DNA of 64,000 bases, from positions 9,858,001 to 9,922,000 of the forward strand of contig OU612072.1 of NCBI GenBank assembly GCA_914767715.1. The letters run 5' to 3'. The position numbers were made by a program, and so were the translations under genes. Numbering within the stretch: the first letter of the stretch is position 1; each line of letters starts with the position of its first letter. The notes beneath the pieces are model-generated. The model saw only the letters and a list, made by a program, of their open reading frames with translations. It made no database searches and had not been told where the DNA came from. The stretch comes from Membranipora membranacea. Its lineage: Eukaryota; Bryozoa; Gymnolaemata; Cheilostomatida; Membraniporidae. Below are positions 12,440 to 24,134 of the stretch, piece after piece.

Positions 12440-12982
12440 AGTAGTTTTCACTGATTTGGATCATGCATTTGAGTTTTAGCGGTCACATCTAAGCATCCTA
12501 TCTACTATTAGAGGGATTTAAATTGACATATGCATAGAATGATACTGATGATACATTCAGGTTATTTTCACTGGTGTCGATCATGTATTTTAGCATTTGC
12601 TATCACATATAAGAATCCTATGAACTATTTGGGGCGATTAAAATGATCTATGCCTAAAATGACACTGATGAGAACTTGGGGTGATTTTCACCTGTCCATT
12701 TGATGTATTTGAGCAATTGCTATGGCATCTAGGAGCAGGATAATGGTCTATCCTTAGAATCATTTTGATCAATCACACATAGCAAAACTGTTATACCAGA
12801 CTATCAGCTTATACTGTGCATAACAAAAGAAAGATGATAAATTCTTAGGGTGATTTCAATTCATTGTTAGAAGCTTTGTGATATGTATTTGATTCTATCT
12901 TGATTCCTAGATAGTTCCCCCACTTCACCCTTGGAAAAATTCATTTTAGAATGGAAATAACTCTAAAATTTTTCTGTGTGTA
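12440..12982 (-). repeat. Right terminal region with about 119-bp subterminal repeat units
   Basis: Three degenerate units start near 12441 (GTAGTTTTCACTG), 12560 (GGTTATTTTCACTGG) and 12679 (GGTGATTTTCACCTG). They share internal words such as ATGTATTTGAGC and ATCTAAGCATCC, with a period near 119 bp. A further CTTAGGGTGATTTCA lies near 12844. The end is the inverted TACACACAGAAAAA at 12982. Between the SAM-gene stop (12169) and 12440 nothing else is seen. Confidence 0.6.
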
Positions 12983-13640
12983 CCCATAATAATAGGAAAC
13001 AAGCAAAAAGAAGGTATTCTGACACTCCCGTTATGAAATTTGAAACCATTTACCTGTTACCGTCTAAAGGTTTAATGTTAATTACACAATTGACACACTG
13101 ATTAACTCCTGAGGTTATTTGAAATGCTGCAACCCACTCTAGTTTTGTTTATCGAAAGTCCAAAATTAAAATCCTTCTATAGGTGAGTTTTGACTAAGAT
13201 GTTTTTGAAACATTTTAGCAGTGGTAATGTTTTTAAACTGGGTTCCACCCAAATACTATTTTCAAAAAACCCATGACTTTTCTCAAAGCTGGTGAGCAAA
13301 AAGACCATGAACGGACAACTTTGCAAAGGTGTCTAAAATAGGTTGAAAACTGCAAAATTGTCCAACCAAATCTGAGCATGAACTCAACTAAACTAGCACT
13401 GAGTAGCTGAGGGTGATTTCAGCGGCTTCTGTTTCAGTAAAAGTCCTGCTACTATTCGTGGGGGCTTTGCCAGCAGATTCAGCTACTATTTCACCAGCTT
13501 AAGTTTGTCTTGCAAGCGTGGCAAAATGTTGGCTTGATATTAATACGCATATGACTTGAGAGCAATTTTCCCAAATAATAATAATGATCAGCCTTCCCTG
13601 TCACTAATCACGTACTCGGTTTAACAAGTTTAATGCGTTA
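12983..13640. other. Intergenic stretch without recognised features
   Basis: AT-rich sequence between the transposon end and the LINE remnant. No open coding exon, RNA gene or repeat shared with elsewhere in the window was seen. The word GAGGGTGATTTCAG near 13408 resembles the transposon subterminal motif but stands alone. Confidence 0.5.
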
Positions 13641-14430
13641 CAAAATTTGAGATATAGAGATAGAGATAGCAGTTTATTGGTAAATCCGCCAAAGACAGTT
13701 TACAATTGATTAAAAAGGCTCTGTGATTGTAAAGGCATATCATTCAGAACTTTGATACTGGTAGGTATAAAACTACATAACAATCTCTTGGTCTTAAATT
13801 TTGGCATCCTGTATGATTTCCTGCAAAAAGAGTGGCACTGATTAAGAATATGAGTATCTAAATTGATAAAATTATTGGCAGTATTTTCAACCCTACTACA
13901 CACTAAGGAGTCAGCATCAAAAAAGTGAAAATTCTTAAAAAAATAGACGGAGCCGTTTCTCTCTATTACCCTGAGTGACTGAAAAATACCATAACTCAAT
14001 GTTATATATAAAAATGGGTAATATCAAAGTTTCTATAAAACCATGTTTTTGTGACTTAGAGGGATTAAACTGTTTAAATTTAGAAAAACAATAAAACCTT
14101 GTTCTGAGCTTTTCATAGGTATAAGTTGTGTTTTCATGCCACTTTGGGTCATGGCTAAAATAAATATGTACCTAAATACTTAAAATGCTCCGCATTCTCA
14201 ATGGCTTGGCTATTTATAAAAAGATAATCATAAAAAGCATATGTTCTACTAAAGCTCAGCACCATCTCCTTTGTTTTCTTAGCATTGATTAAAAAGTGAA
14301 CTGATCTGCATTGTTCTGAAAATTGTTCTACTGCATCAAAATAAAATTCATTATCTGCATTAAAATTTAAGATTCCCACAATACACATCACATGTCATCA
14401 GCGTATCTAAAAAGTTTGATGTTGTCATGT
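13640..14430 (-). pseudogene. Decayed LINE: reverse-transcriptase fragment and 3' end
   Basis: On the minus strand a YADD catalytic box (14405-14394) stands in the context IKLFRYADDM. The frame is broken right after it, and the RT continues in another frame at 14391-14155 with INAKKTKEM and HFKYLGT, both typical of non-LTR reverse transcriptases. A C-terminal segment at 13999-13700 (KFKTKRLLCSFIPTSIKVLN) resembles the end of these polyproteins. The 3' end is AATAAACTGCTATC followed by short TCTATC repeats, as in CR1/L2-like LINEs. It is frameshifted and 5'-truncated, so inactive. Confidence 0.8.
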
Positions 14431-14669
14431 CCTGAGCGAATATAATCTGTGTACATAGAAAATGTTTTGTTTATAGTAATCAGAATTGCCTTCAAGGTGG
14501 TTGTACATGTTTTTACATGATAACTTACAAACAAAAAATGTAACAATAACATAAGATTTTAGACCCATTTCATTACTATGGAATTTGGGAAATGTGTAAG
14601 AGAGAACTATCATCATTTTCTATCCTACAACTGTCATTCCAGCAACAGGTTGCGTGCAAGGTGCATACA

Positions 14670-15620
14670 AGTAAGGCAAATGCACAGCTGACGCCATCCT
14701 TTCGGCAATAAATGAGTGGACAGAAATGCTAGATGAAAAGATCTGTCTCACTCACTGTCCCTGCTGCCTTCCTAGACATATCATAGGCCTAGAATTGATA
14801 AGACCAAAGTCAAAGAAATCTTTGCGCCCAGGAAGGCAAACCAAATACTCATCAAAATTAATTATTCATAGTTCTCTAAATGACAGGACACAAAAAATAA
14901 ATCACCTCGGGCACTCACCTCAGGCCTCTCTTCTGGCTGCTATAAATTGATACTTTGATCTCAAAACATGGAGGACTGATAAATTACGCTGACAACGTGA
15001 CCATAACACTAAAAGACACTGGTAAAGCCTCAACTAATTTGCAACATGCAATTGATGATACTGGTGTAAGACTCACAACATGATAGCGATTGCTAAGATA
15101 TATATGACAGTACAACTTTCCAACACAAAATCATCATGTGTTGCCTGCAAGCAACTTCAGTATGAATGGGGAGATTATTCAAAGCGTCAAGAGTACTAAA
15201 TTCCTTGGTGTTGTGATAGATAAGCATCAGACTTTTAAAAAGTCAATTGCCAAGAAAACAATATTATAGACTTCAAACGCTCTGGTCTTCCCGTTCCCAC
15301 TACCAACCAACCAACCAACCATCACCTACACTTGTCCCTCATGATTCATGAATCGAAATAAGTTGCTTACCCTGCAGTTAAGACACTTGACCCTCAAAGA
15401 AAGGACTATGATGAACGCGTAGCCAAAAACAACATAACATAATACTAGGACTGCTAAATTGGACAATTGCAGAGTATTTTTTATAAGATCCGATGCCATG
15501 CTTACCTGGTCTCGCAGAAATTTTCACTCCATTCATACCAACCTCGCAATCACTATCAACTTAAACACTATCAAAGCCTAAGACAAGAACACTGCTAAGG
15601 TCAAAATGCCCTGTCATCCA
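14670..15620 (+). pseudogene. Decayed LINE reverse transcriptase, plus strand
   Basis: A conceptual fragment TADAILSAINEWTEMLDEKI (about 14684-14745) matches the RT region before the LDLSKAFD box. Further on, INYADNVTITLKDTGK (about 14979-15026) is the catalytic box with the second Asp changed to Asn. FSMNGEIIQSVKSTKFLGVV (about 15156-15217) is the usual post-catalytic FLGV segment. These pieces lie in different frames with stops between them. A CCAA simple repeat lies near 15302-15321. It is oriented opposite to the 13640-14430 fragment, giving a tail-away pair of LINE remnants. Confidence 0.75.
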
Positions 15621-16600
15621 TTGCTAAAAAAATGACTAATTGACAATGCAGAGTACTATCTATTGTTCTGCATATTATACTCTTTTTACTATTAATCTAC
15701 GCATTTTTGTTTTTACCTTTTTCGATGATCAGTATTGTATTTTTCTTTGGTTTAAGTCTTTGATCAATAGATTAAAACCCGTTGTAATATTGATGTACTT
15801 TTAACTTTCATGATTGACAAGGTCATAAAACACAAAACAAAGTCTTGAATCAGGAAACCATAACTCTGATATGCAAACCATCTTATAAATTGAGAAGCAA
15901 GCATTGGATATTTCTGACTGATATCTAAAACCTCACTGTATTAACTGTAGATTGGAAATTGAGAAATATGTTATTAGAAGCTCTGGTGGTGATACTTCAG
16001 TAGGCTATCATTACAAACTAATATTTGATGTCTGACGTTTCATTGTGTTATGAGAGGATTGAAATTGTAGAGCCTGCTAAAGTATGAGACATACATGTCA
16101 AGATTTCATAATTAGTCAACTGAGAATTATTCAAAATTGCCTTTTTCCTTGTCACACATCGTACATATGTTGATTTATTCGTAAATTCACTTACAATTCC
16201 AAAATTATTGATGTTTCCTTATTTGTTTGACAATAATGATGATGATTGTCAAACGGTCCACAAAGAAGGTTGGTATTGATATGATATGATATGGTAACAA
16301 TCAGCCTATAATCCTGTCGAGCCATGTCATATCCATATCCATATTCAAAGACAAAAGAAGAATTGTATCATCAGAGTTAACATACAGGTACCCGCACCCG
16401 TAGCATCTAAAGTCCACTCAAATTAAGCAAATATATAATTTCACATCATGTTTGGTTTATAGCAAACAGAGAAAATGTTTGTAGCATTGGAATAACATTG
16501 TTAACTTACTGTCATGTCTCAATATTCCCAGCGATGTGTTCATGCCAATGTCTCAGATTGGTACAATTCAACTGGGTAATTTCATCACAAAGAAACCAGA
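15621..16600. other. Intergenic, no recognised feature
   Basis: AT-rich sequence. A short GATAT-type simple repeat lies near 16276-16295. No exon, RNA gene or transposon fragment could be recognised. Confidence 0.5.
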
Positions 16601-16611
16601 AAAAGCTTGGA

Positions 16612-16855
16612 GTAGGAGGTGGCTCAGTTGGTTAGAGCGCCGACCTTCATCACGCAAGTGCTGAAGGTCGTGGGTTCAAATGCCAATGCAGTCCATCTTC
16701 TACTGGGGATTGGTTGGCCCCCAGGTGTGGTTCGACCTGCCTGCAAACAGTGAGCAAATTGGCGCAGATATTGGGGCCTCGCCAATCAGGCAATAATATT
16801 TCGCCGCCCATGCCTTGGGATGGGCGAGTGAAAAGAAACCTGATTTTAATCAACC
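16612..16855 (+). mobile_element. tRNA-derived SINE, second family (copy 2)
   Basis: Head GGAGGTGGCTCAGTTGGTTA (A box) and GTGGGTTCAAATGCC (slightly altered B box). The body (GGCGCAGATATTGGGGCCTC, then CAATAATATTTCG) and the end GATTTTAATCAACCT match the copy at 4145-4357, with an extra stretch CGCCCATGCCTTGGGATGGG. Having two copies defines the family and its 3' boundary. Confidence 0.85.
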
Positions 16856-17044
16856 TTTCAAAGGGTCTCTCTCTGTATGTATGTTGTAGTGCCGGAAGGT
16901 ATTTGACTAATTGCAATGTTTCATTATCATACAGCCAACAGGGCCAAAGCTACAGTGACAACAGCCCATAAGATCAATCCATCAATTTGACATCATCTGT
17001 AGAATGGAAAATGAAATGATGTGATCCCTCATTTACCCAAGTTG

Positions 17045-17112
17045 CTCTAAGTATGCAGGCAGGTCGAAGCACGCCTTGGGCGCAGTGCCCAATAGTCAGA
17101 AGACTTGGACCT
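17045..17112 (-). mobile_element. Fragment of the second SINE family
   Basis: GCAGGCAGGTCGAAGCACGC and the following bases resemble the middle of the 4145-4357 SINE in the same orientation (GCAGGCAGGTCGGAGCACAC). Head and tail are missing. Confidence 0.5.
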
Positions 17113-17224
17113 CCATCACATAACTCTTAACTTTTAAATATTCAACGTTATTATTATGTGAAGTCTAGGTTCTTTGATTGCTGGTGGCGGCAGTAATACA
17201 AGCGGGTCATACATTTTAAAATAT

Positions 17225-17560
17225 TTGGTTGATAGTTTTAAATTTTGTCGTGTATCGATTTCACCTCTGCAGCTTCTAAAATTTCAGCCCACAGATAACG
17301 CATTCGGGTACAAGATATCAAATAGTATGACAATAATTGCTTCTTGAAATATCAGAACCTTTCAACATCAAAGTTTCTTTTTGCAACAGAATATGATAAT
17401 TTATGTGTTTGTGCAGTTCTGACCTTGCAAAGCATAACAGCCATGACACGCTGACACACTTCGGGGAAAACTTCAACAAGGCGTACAAATTTGCGAAAAA
17501 TACACAGTTGCTCAACGGAACACCCTGATTATAAATCCAAGATTTTGAAAGACTGGAAAG
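17225..17560 (-). repeat. R-block: flanking repeat downstream of NHL copy A
   Basis: Diverged member of a block that recurs near 25255-25460, 26690-26870, 29360-29590, 37065-37350, 49660-49860 and, inverted, 57410-57600. Here it keeps CACCTCTGCAGCTTCTAAA, GCATTCGGGTACAAGATATC and TTCTGACCTTGCA. It lies about 1.1 kb beyond the stop codon of copy A. I strand it with the gene it flanks. Confidence 0.55.
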
Positions 17561-17865
17561 TGTGAATAATAGAGGTATCAAAAATGTTACAGTTGAGGTT
17601 CTGAGAAGGACATTGAATGATTATGATAGTAATGGTGGTTAATAACTTACTTTGAGGGTGCTATTTTGACTCACATCTCATTTTCCATATTCTATTCTAT
17701 CATGTGAGTGATTTCCAGCTTTAGAATTCTGATACTGAGTAAGTTATGGTCTCTCAAACTGTCAAGACCTAGGCTTGAGGAATGAGTGGGCAATCCCTGT
17801 GTTACATCACAACGAGTCATACTTATTATGAATATGTTATACTAATAGTTTCACAGATAAGATGA

Positions 17866-18045
17866 TGATCAATATGTCGGTGTGTCTCGAACCCAGGTCT
17901 ATTGAACCAAGAGGCAACGCCGATACCATCGCACCACGGCGTCAAGGTCCTTGGCTGTGCAGACAATATTACGCAGCGGTAGCGTCGCTGCCTGCTTGGC
18001 CATGTGGACCTGGATTCCAGACCCACTTAGACCCTTAAAATTTTA
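17866..18045. mobile_element. Two tRNA-like SINE heads in inverted arrangement
   Basis: On the minus strand 17945-17880 reads as a tRNA-like head, with TGGTGCGATGGTATCGGCG and B box GGGTTCGAGAC. Immediately to the right, on the plus strand, ACGCAGCGGTAGCGTCGCTG and GGACCTGGATTCCAGACC (17973-18025) form a second, different tRNA-like head. The two face away from each other across about 30 bp. Either one SINE inserted next to another, or this is a composite element. Confidence 0.55.
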
Positions 18046-18239
18046 ATCAGCATGTGATTTACGAAATTATTAGTTTAACATAATCGTATGACGCATTGTG
18101 ACAGAGGGATAGGATTGACTCAATATTTAGACTCTCAAGCTGGAAATTGCTCACATGATAGAAAAGATTACGGAGAATAAGATGTAATACAAACTAGCAG
18201 CCTCAAAATGAATCTTTAAAGCTTATCCTCAACAAAAAC

Positions 18240-18560
18240 ACAAATGTGTTACTTATCGCTGTGTTATATATTTATTCCTTTCCCTTAATAACTTAATCTT
18301 CAGGTTGAAGATAAAATACATCCATCATGAGAACAAATATTCTAACGATAGAACTCAACAGAACATAAAATAAATTGCAGCATTTTTTTTGCTTAAAAGT
18401 AGATTAAAGTATTGATTGATAATAATTGTATCATATTCGTGAGCAAGAAATGATCAGCTGATACCTTTTCCACAACTTCCAGTGTAAGTTTATTAAAATG
18501 AAGGCTGCTTCATAAAAGAATTTCTGCACACAATAATAAAAACACGAGGTTTAATATGAA
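18240..18560 (-). repeat. 3' flanking block of NHL copy A
   Basis: Shares GAAATGATCAGCTGATACC, TTCCACAACTTCC and GGCTGCTTCATAAAAG with the blocks at 27540-27950, 30360-30720 and, inverted, 56190-56540. It lies 120-440 bp past the stop codon of copy A, so part may be 3' UTR. A-rich runs with ATAAAATAAA in the gene orientation could hold the polyadenylation signal; this is inferred. Confidence 0.6.
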
Positions 18561-18681
18561 GTTAATGTTGAAGTATTTTTCCAGCTAATATAGAGTAAGT
18601 AATATGATATGGTAATATTGGATCAAGTTTAAGATAATTTTGTCAGAGAGTTCATGAAGTCTGATTGGGAAATTCACCTGA

Positions 18682-21600
18682 TTAAGAGAATGTTTTTTCG
18701 CAAGCATCCTTCTGTTTGTTATACATATAGCGTTCATCACGACAAAAACTGTAGATGGAAGGTCTCACATATCCCCCATTATCCTCTTTATTCGGGTTCA
18801 CAAATCTAACAATAAAAAAATTGAATTTCAAGCTTATTGAATTACATTATATGTGATGCACACCGCAGGTTCAGAGATGATCTAGTGGACCAGGAACTAC
18901 TGGTCATTAGTAATATTTCATAAGTTTGTTGGGAATATATGCTTAATTGTATACTAAATTAGCCATATATTATTGGCATTTAAAATGTCTGAATCGATTT
19001 AAATCTACTAGCTAAACCTGCAAAACCTGCAAATGAATGTAGGAGAACACTTTACTGTCTTTGGTGACTGTAGTCAGGTAAAAAATTATTTCAATTGGAA
19101 GTGCGAACTGTTACTCGCTGATTTTACTGTGTTATTTACCATCACAACTCACAAACCTCCAAAAAGCCAGCAGCCAATCAAAATCAAAACAATCAGTCAA
19201 AAGCCAAATAGCAATGTCATTTGCTGCTTCTCTCGATTTTGATTCACTTTTGCTGCTGTTTTTCTTTTGTCCTGTGTTTGGACGGGTAATGAAGAACGAT
19301 AAACCAGACAACCCACACTGTTATCGAAATTGACTTGAGTGAATACAGGATCTGTAGGCCTGCTCAGTCAGACTCTTAGTATAGACAAAGCGTAAGAAAA
19401 AGTATCAAAAATAGCTTGAAGGCTTGTTGTTTACTCACGATGGGTTGTGTCCATGGATGAACAAATAGAAGGCTGCGCCTTTTGCCTCAATTCTCTCATT
19501 CAGTTTTTCCTCTAAATCTTTTGGTACTTTTTCAACATCCCCATCATACACAATATCAGTAGGCCAGATTACAGTGAGAATATCAGCCTCACAAGTGACC
19601 ATCACCTCAATATCAGCTCTGGAACAATCTGTTAACAAAGTTGACTTTAGACAAAAGATATGTACTTTTGCTGGGAATTTAATTATGCATCATAAGACAC
19701 ATATTTCTTGGGAATGAGGTACTAATGAAGTTTTGACCAATTTCAGGTTAATCATCAGTAAAAAGTAAATTTGCTAAAAGTTATAAAGGATTGTAATCTT
19801 TTATGACCCTTACAGCAGAAATCACACTCACATGGTTGACATACATCCTCCAGTTGGCGATAGGTGACATCAACAGACTGAAGTAAACTGGAAGAATCCA
19901 GCAGGCTTCTTGTAGTTGTTGAGTCACAATTCACATCGTATTTTGATTCCAAAACAAGTCTTCTTTTTATCATTGGATCTAAAAAAGGCAATAGCAGTGG
20001 GTATTGAGATAAAATGAATTGTTGAAAATGGACACAGTAAATATGATTTAAACTAAATGTTTTTTATCGACCTGTGAACGGTTGAAGAGCAACTGGCAGA
20101 CGATAATTAGTCATGTGGGTTTGATTGACGTTACAGGTGGTTTTTTCGTATTTTGAAGTCATAATAAATATAACATTGTGTGTTTTGAAAATAAGTTTTT
20201 TTTCTTGATATTGGTCAGTTCCGTGCTTTTACCTTTCACCCGTATATTGATGGTACAATTTGCCTTTTCTGAGGCTATTTCTGTAGGGTAAGTCCCTGGA
20301 GATAGGTGCATCTTGACCATCCCATCAAGCAGTGGTATATCAACTGAAGCAACACCAGTTTCAGCTGAAGCCACTTTACGTATCTCTTGGTCAGAGCATG
20401 CAGTGATACGACTGTCTAGCAAACATAAACGCAAAAATGCCAGTACTCTTCATATATATTCAAACAGCAGAAAATTTCAGAAAACAAAGGACTTTATAAA
20501 TACATGACCCAACTAAATATAAATATGAATATTTGGCCCTTGTTATATTTCTCTGATTCAACCAAATGACTGTTTACTTAGAATTATAATTGCATTGTTC
20601 CCTGTCCCATGATTTTATTCACTTTTTAATATGTCCATATGGCAATCCAAAAAGTAAAAAATCAAAATCTTACTAATGGAATTTGTCTAATGATGGCAAC
20701 ATATTTTGCAGTTAATCATTCGGTGTCAATATCACCGCATTATAGCTTCAGAGCTTCCCTTACAGATATAACAGCAGTTCAAATATTCCTATCATCACGA
20801 ATAGTATGATATCGGCAACCCTGTTACTGTGTACGATTTGGTAAATATTCAAATTCTTTCAAAAAAGAAATAATTGGACTTGCACAATTTTCATCATACT
20901 GACAAGTAAAAGCCATGCCACTCTGAATGATTTTCAAATTTAAATACATTGGTTGATAGTCTAAACAATTCATTTTTCAATACTATATGTTGCTGGCCCA
21001 GCGCGACAAAGTACTATCTGGACAATTTTCCAATTCGCAGGAATTCAATTCTTAGATTGACAGGCCTGTTTCTGGAAAATTTTAAAATTTTAACTACGTG
21101 ACTTTGTTATGGAAAGATATAATTACCATGAGTTGAAATCTCTATACAAGGATTTTCTAATCCCTTAATTACAATTAACAAAGCCAGATAGACTTTTATC
21201 ACAGGGAAAATAATCAATACACAGCGCGATAAAGATCCACCTGGTAATGAAGCTAGTATTCTTAATGATGTAGCTAGGATGAGAGTAAGAATTTTGGGGA
21301 GGATTCGTTTATATTTCATATAATATTAGTTGATGTACGACTCTGGGCACACAGAAACATCTTTCCTTGCCATTGTGTCATTATGTCATTATGTCACTAA
21401 TCCATCATTGATAATATAACATGACTGGACAATGAACACATGATTGACCCATGAATTCGAATGAAGCCAGATAGTTCTTTATTGCGCTGAAGAAACATTT
21501 AAACTCTGCCAGTTATAACAAAGTCACACCAGATATCTGGAGAACGGACAGACATAGAAAAAAAATTCAGCCAGATTTGAAATCTTGAGCATGAAAAACG

Positions 21601-23375
21601 GCCTGTTGCTAAAATTATCAAACATTTTTTTGGTTTTGCCTGATACCATTTTGTTGGCCAGCGATGTACCCTGAGGTGTATGTATCTGCATTAAACTCTA
21701 GAATAAAATGTTGTGTATGTCCTAATGATGAAGGAATACATGATAGTTAGCCCTTAATATTAGAAGGCCTAATTATATGGCATCTATATAGTGCATCATC
21801 CTTACCTTGAATTTTCCTTATTTTCTTGTACTGTCCAACATAAAGAGTGTCATTCAGCGCCATCAAAGACCTTGGGTTAGAAAGACGACAAGTTGTCATA
21901 TCACCGTCGGAAAATCCTTGAACTCCTAAGCATAGCGAGGTCACAGTTCTGGAATCCATGTTTATTAGACGGAGTTTGTGGTTATCAGTGTCAGCTATGA
22001 TAATCATATTTTTACTGATCATGATAATGCCAGTTGGTCTGTTGAAGCGGGAGTAATTAAAGTCACAGTCCCTATTTCCCTTAGATGTTTTTTCACCAGC
22101 AATTGCTGTTATGGATTTAGTGGAGTATGATAGCTTTACTATACTTTGTGAGTTGGCTATAAACATATCACCAGTGATTGGGTCTTGTACGATACAACGA
22201 GGCCAAGATAGAGAATCGGGTGACTCTAGAAGTGTTGACACAGGGCGGGGAATACTAGCTGATTGTTTATTGACATGTCTGATTCTATTTGCGTCGGTCA
22301 CTATCAGCATGTCCGGTTGTTTAAAATCATCAATCACTTTTAGCGGATAATTGAACTTTGCAGAGGAAGTACCATCAGCATAACCTGACTCGCTACAGGA
22401 TCCAGCATAACGAGAGGTCTGTAGTGTGATTCTGTTTAACAGCCTTAGGCAATGGATACCATAATCTACAATGACCACCTCAGTTGGGGATATTTGTCGA
22501 AACCCAAATATTTCATTAAAGCGTGCCAGAGTCCCTATACCATTGTAGAAGTCGCACACTGTGGCATGACCAGCTATTGTTGTGGTTATTGTTCCATCAG
22601 TGGTTTTAAGTGAGCATCCGTCAGTGAAAAGAATGTTACCGCCGATGTATAGATCAGGTTCCATATGACGGACACCGCTGTCAGTGTCGATAAAAGTAGT
22701 CATTCTCGCATAACCAGGTGATAACCTAAAAAGCAATATTCAAAATGCAATGCATTTCATGATTGTTCAAGAAAATTGTGTAACTTGATTAGATAACAAG
22801 TAGAGTAGAATATGAGATAACAACCATGCTCCTATATGATTTTTGAGAAAAGAAGTAAGGCGTAGAGAAATGATACTCACATGAATTCCCTGGAATCATT
22901 TCTTATTGACTGATGAGCCGTTGCTGGTTGGCCTAAGAGGATAAAACCGTACACCTGTAACAGAGTTGCAACATTCATTTCAAGAAAATTATGATTTGTC
23001 CATCAATTTTTCATGGTTAGGCGACTGTCACCATTTTTGCTAAAAAAGGCCTTCTATCTCACTACAGTGATTTGGTTCCATCAGAACTGCTATAATATGG
23101 TTATAATATTGTTGGTCAGAGCTGGACTTAGTTCAATGAACATGTTTGATGTGTTGGTTTTGGTGATTAAATTTGCTTATGGACAACAATCAGGAATTAT
23201 CTGTCATTCTCCATCTGCAAATTCAACAGAGATATCCTAACATTCATTTTCAAATGACAATTCCCAGTATGAGTGACATGACCTCTATAATTGCTGTTTA
23301 CCAATAATGATGAGACATTTATTTGAAAAAAAACTAATACTCCTTACTCACCAGGACAAACCTGCGCGGTATCAT
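18682..23375 (-). CDS. Secreted NHL-type beta-propeller protein, copy A (553 aa, 7 coding exons)
   Basis: Exons (5' to 3'): 23375-23352, 22954-22881, 22725-21806, 20415-20233, 19978-19832, 19628-19439, 18805-18682; total 1662 nt, phases consistent. Residues 1-21 (MIPRRFVLVYGFILLGQPAT and one Ala) are a clear signal peptide split between two exons. Residues 33-339 are an NHL-like propeller in one exon, with repeats such as TTTIAGHATVCDFYNGIGTL, DPITGDMFIANS and MIIIADTDNHKLRLI. Exon 4 encodes ITACSDQEIRKVASAETGVA. Exon 6 starts with a conserved CSRA. The last exon carries a GGYV..PSIYSFC motif. The C-terminal exons match no family I know. An extracellular ligand-binding or structural role is likely but inferred. 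Same layout as copies B and C. Confidence 0.9.
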
Positions 23376-23560
23376 TTCTCTTGGTTTGGTTTTTATTACT
23401 CGAGTGCTGTGTATATGATACCTTAATGATACTGCTATGAAGGTGGATTACTGTTTATCTTTATAACACTTGGTTATCTCTCATGTGATTGGATGGTTGA
23501 TTAGCAGAGCATTGAGGTGAGTGATCATCAGTACTAAAGCATAAGTGTTGATCAGGCTAA
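23376..23560 (-). promoter_or_regulatory. Proximal promoter of NHL copy A
   Basis: Read towards the gene it contains CCAATCACATGAGAGA, then GCAGTATCATT at 23435-23425, ending about 50 bp before the ATG. The same order and spacing occur before copies C and D (GCAGTATCATT at 52827-52836 and 61421-61431). A shared core promoter or transcription start region is the simplest reading. Confidence 0.5.
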
Positions 23561-23689
23561 ACAGGAAATTCAATGCAATATCAGTTAATGTAGATTAAGT
23601 CAAGCCAAGGCAGATGCTATTGACAGGAAGGATAGGTGGTGGTTGTGGGGATTGATGTTATCAATTGAGTGCGGCAATAAAAAACAATG

Positions 23690-23965
23690 GTTTTGAAACT
23701 TAATCAACATTAGTCGATGCAAGCCACTCTATTGAAAGAAAAGTATACTGCCTGTTGGGTTTTTCAATTACGTAGATAGGTCCATTTATCAGGAAGACTT
23801 CAGTCATCACATTTTCTTGTCATTAGTTTCATGAAGCCTATTCTGATTCTTGAAAGGTATGACTATATTTGAAGGTCAACCTGAGATCGCTATTGGGTTA
23901 TTGTCACCAATTACAGGTTGGCTATATCAAATTCACTCAGCACACATAACAAATATGTTTTTTTA
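23690..23965 (-). repeat. 5' flanking block shared with NHL copy D
   Basis: The block around GAAAGGTATGACTATA, GGTCAACCTGAGAT and CACCAATTACAGGTTGGCTA matches, in inverted orientation, 60730-60990 upstream of copy D. Its last part also matches 48518-48570. It is part of the duplicated unit, 0.3-0.6 kb upstream of the start codon of copy A. No coding exon is seen. Confidence 0.65.
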
Positions 23966-24134
23966 GTACCTGGTTACCAGTAATATTGTGTCCTTCATCC
24001 CGAGGTATATAGAGCTACAAGATTATACCCTTTTGTTTGAGCGGGAGTAAGTCATTAATACCTTTGAACACAGTATTTAGAGAAGAATTTGATATTAAAG
24101 GGTAGACCTATGCCTGCCATTCCAAGTTGGTAAA

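Larger units (their letters stand above)
46..12982. mobile_element. Two-gene DNA transposon (tentatively EnSpm/CACTA-like), apparently intact
   Basis: The segment is bounded by imperfect terminal inverted repeats. The left end reads TACACACAAAGAAAAG from 46, and the right end read in reverse from 12982 gives TACACACAGAAAAATT. If the TIR proper begins CACACA, each side is flanked by TA, a possible 2-bp target duplication. Degenerate subterminal repeats lie inside both ends. It holds two divergent multi-exon genes, both open throughout: a zinc-finger transposase-like gene (391-5447) and a SAM-domain partner (5934-12169). Short CA-starting TIRs, subterminal repeats and a 2-bp duplication recall EnSpm/CACTA elements, but the superfamily is my inference. 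An alternative is a domesticated gene pair that merely kept its old ends. Confidence 0.6.

Noticed and set aside
16589-16840. AAAGAAACC at both sides of the second SINE as a target duplication
   Set aside because: The sequence past the right copy (GATTTTAATCAACCT) is shared with the SINE at 4145-4357, so the right copy is inside the element.
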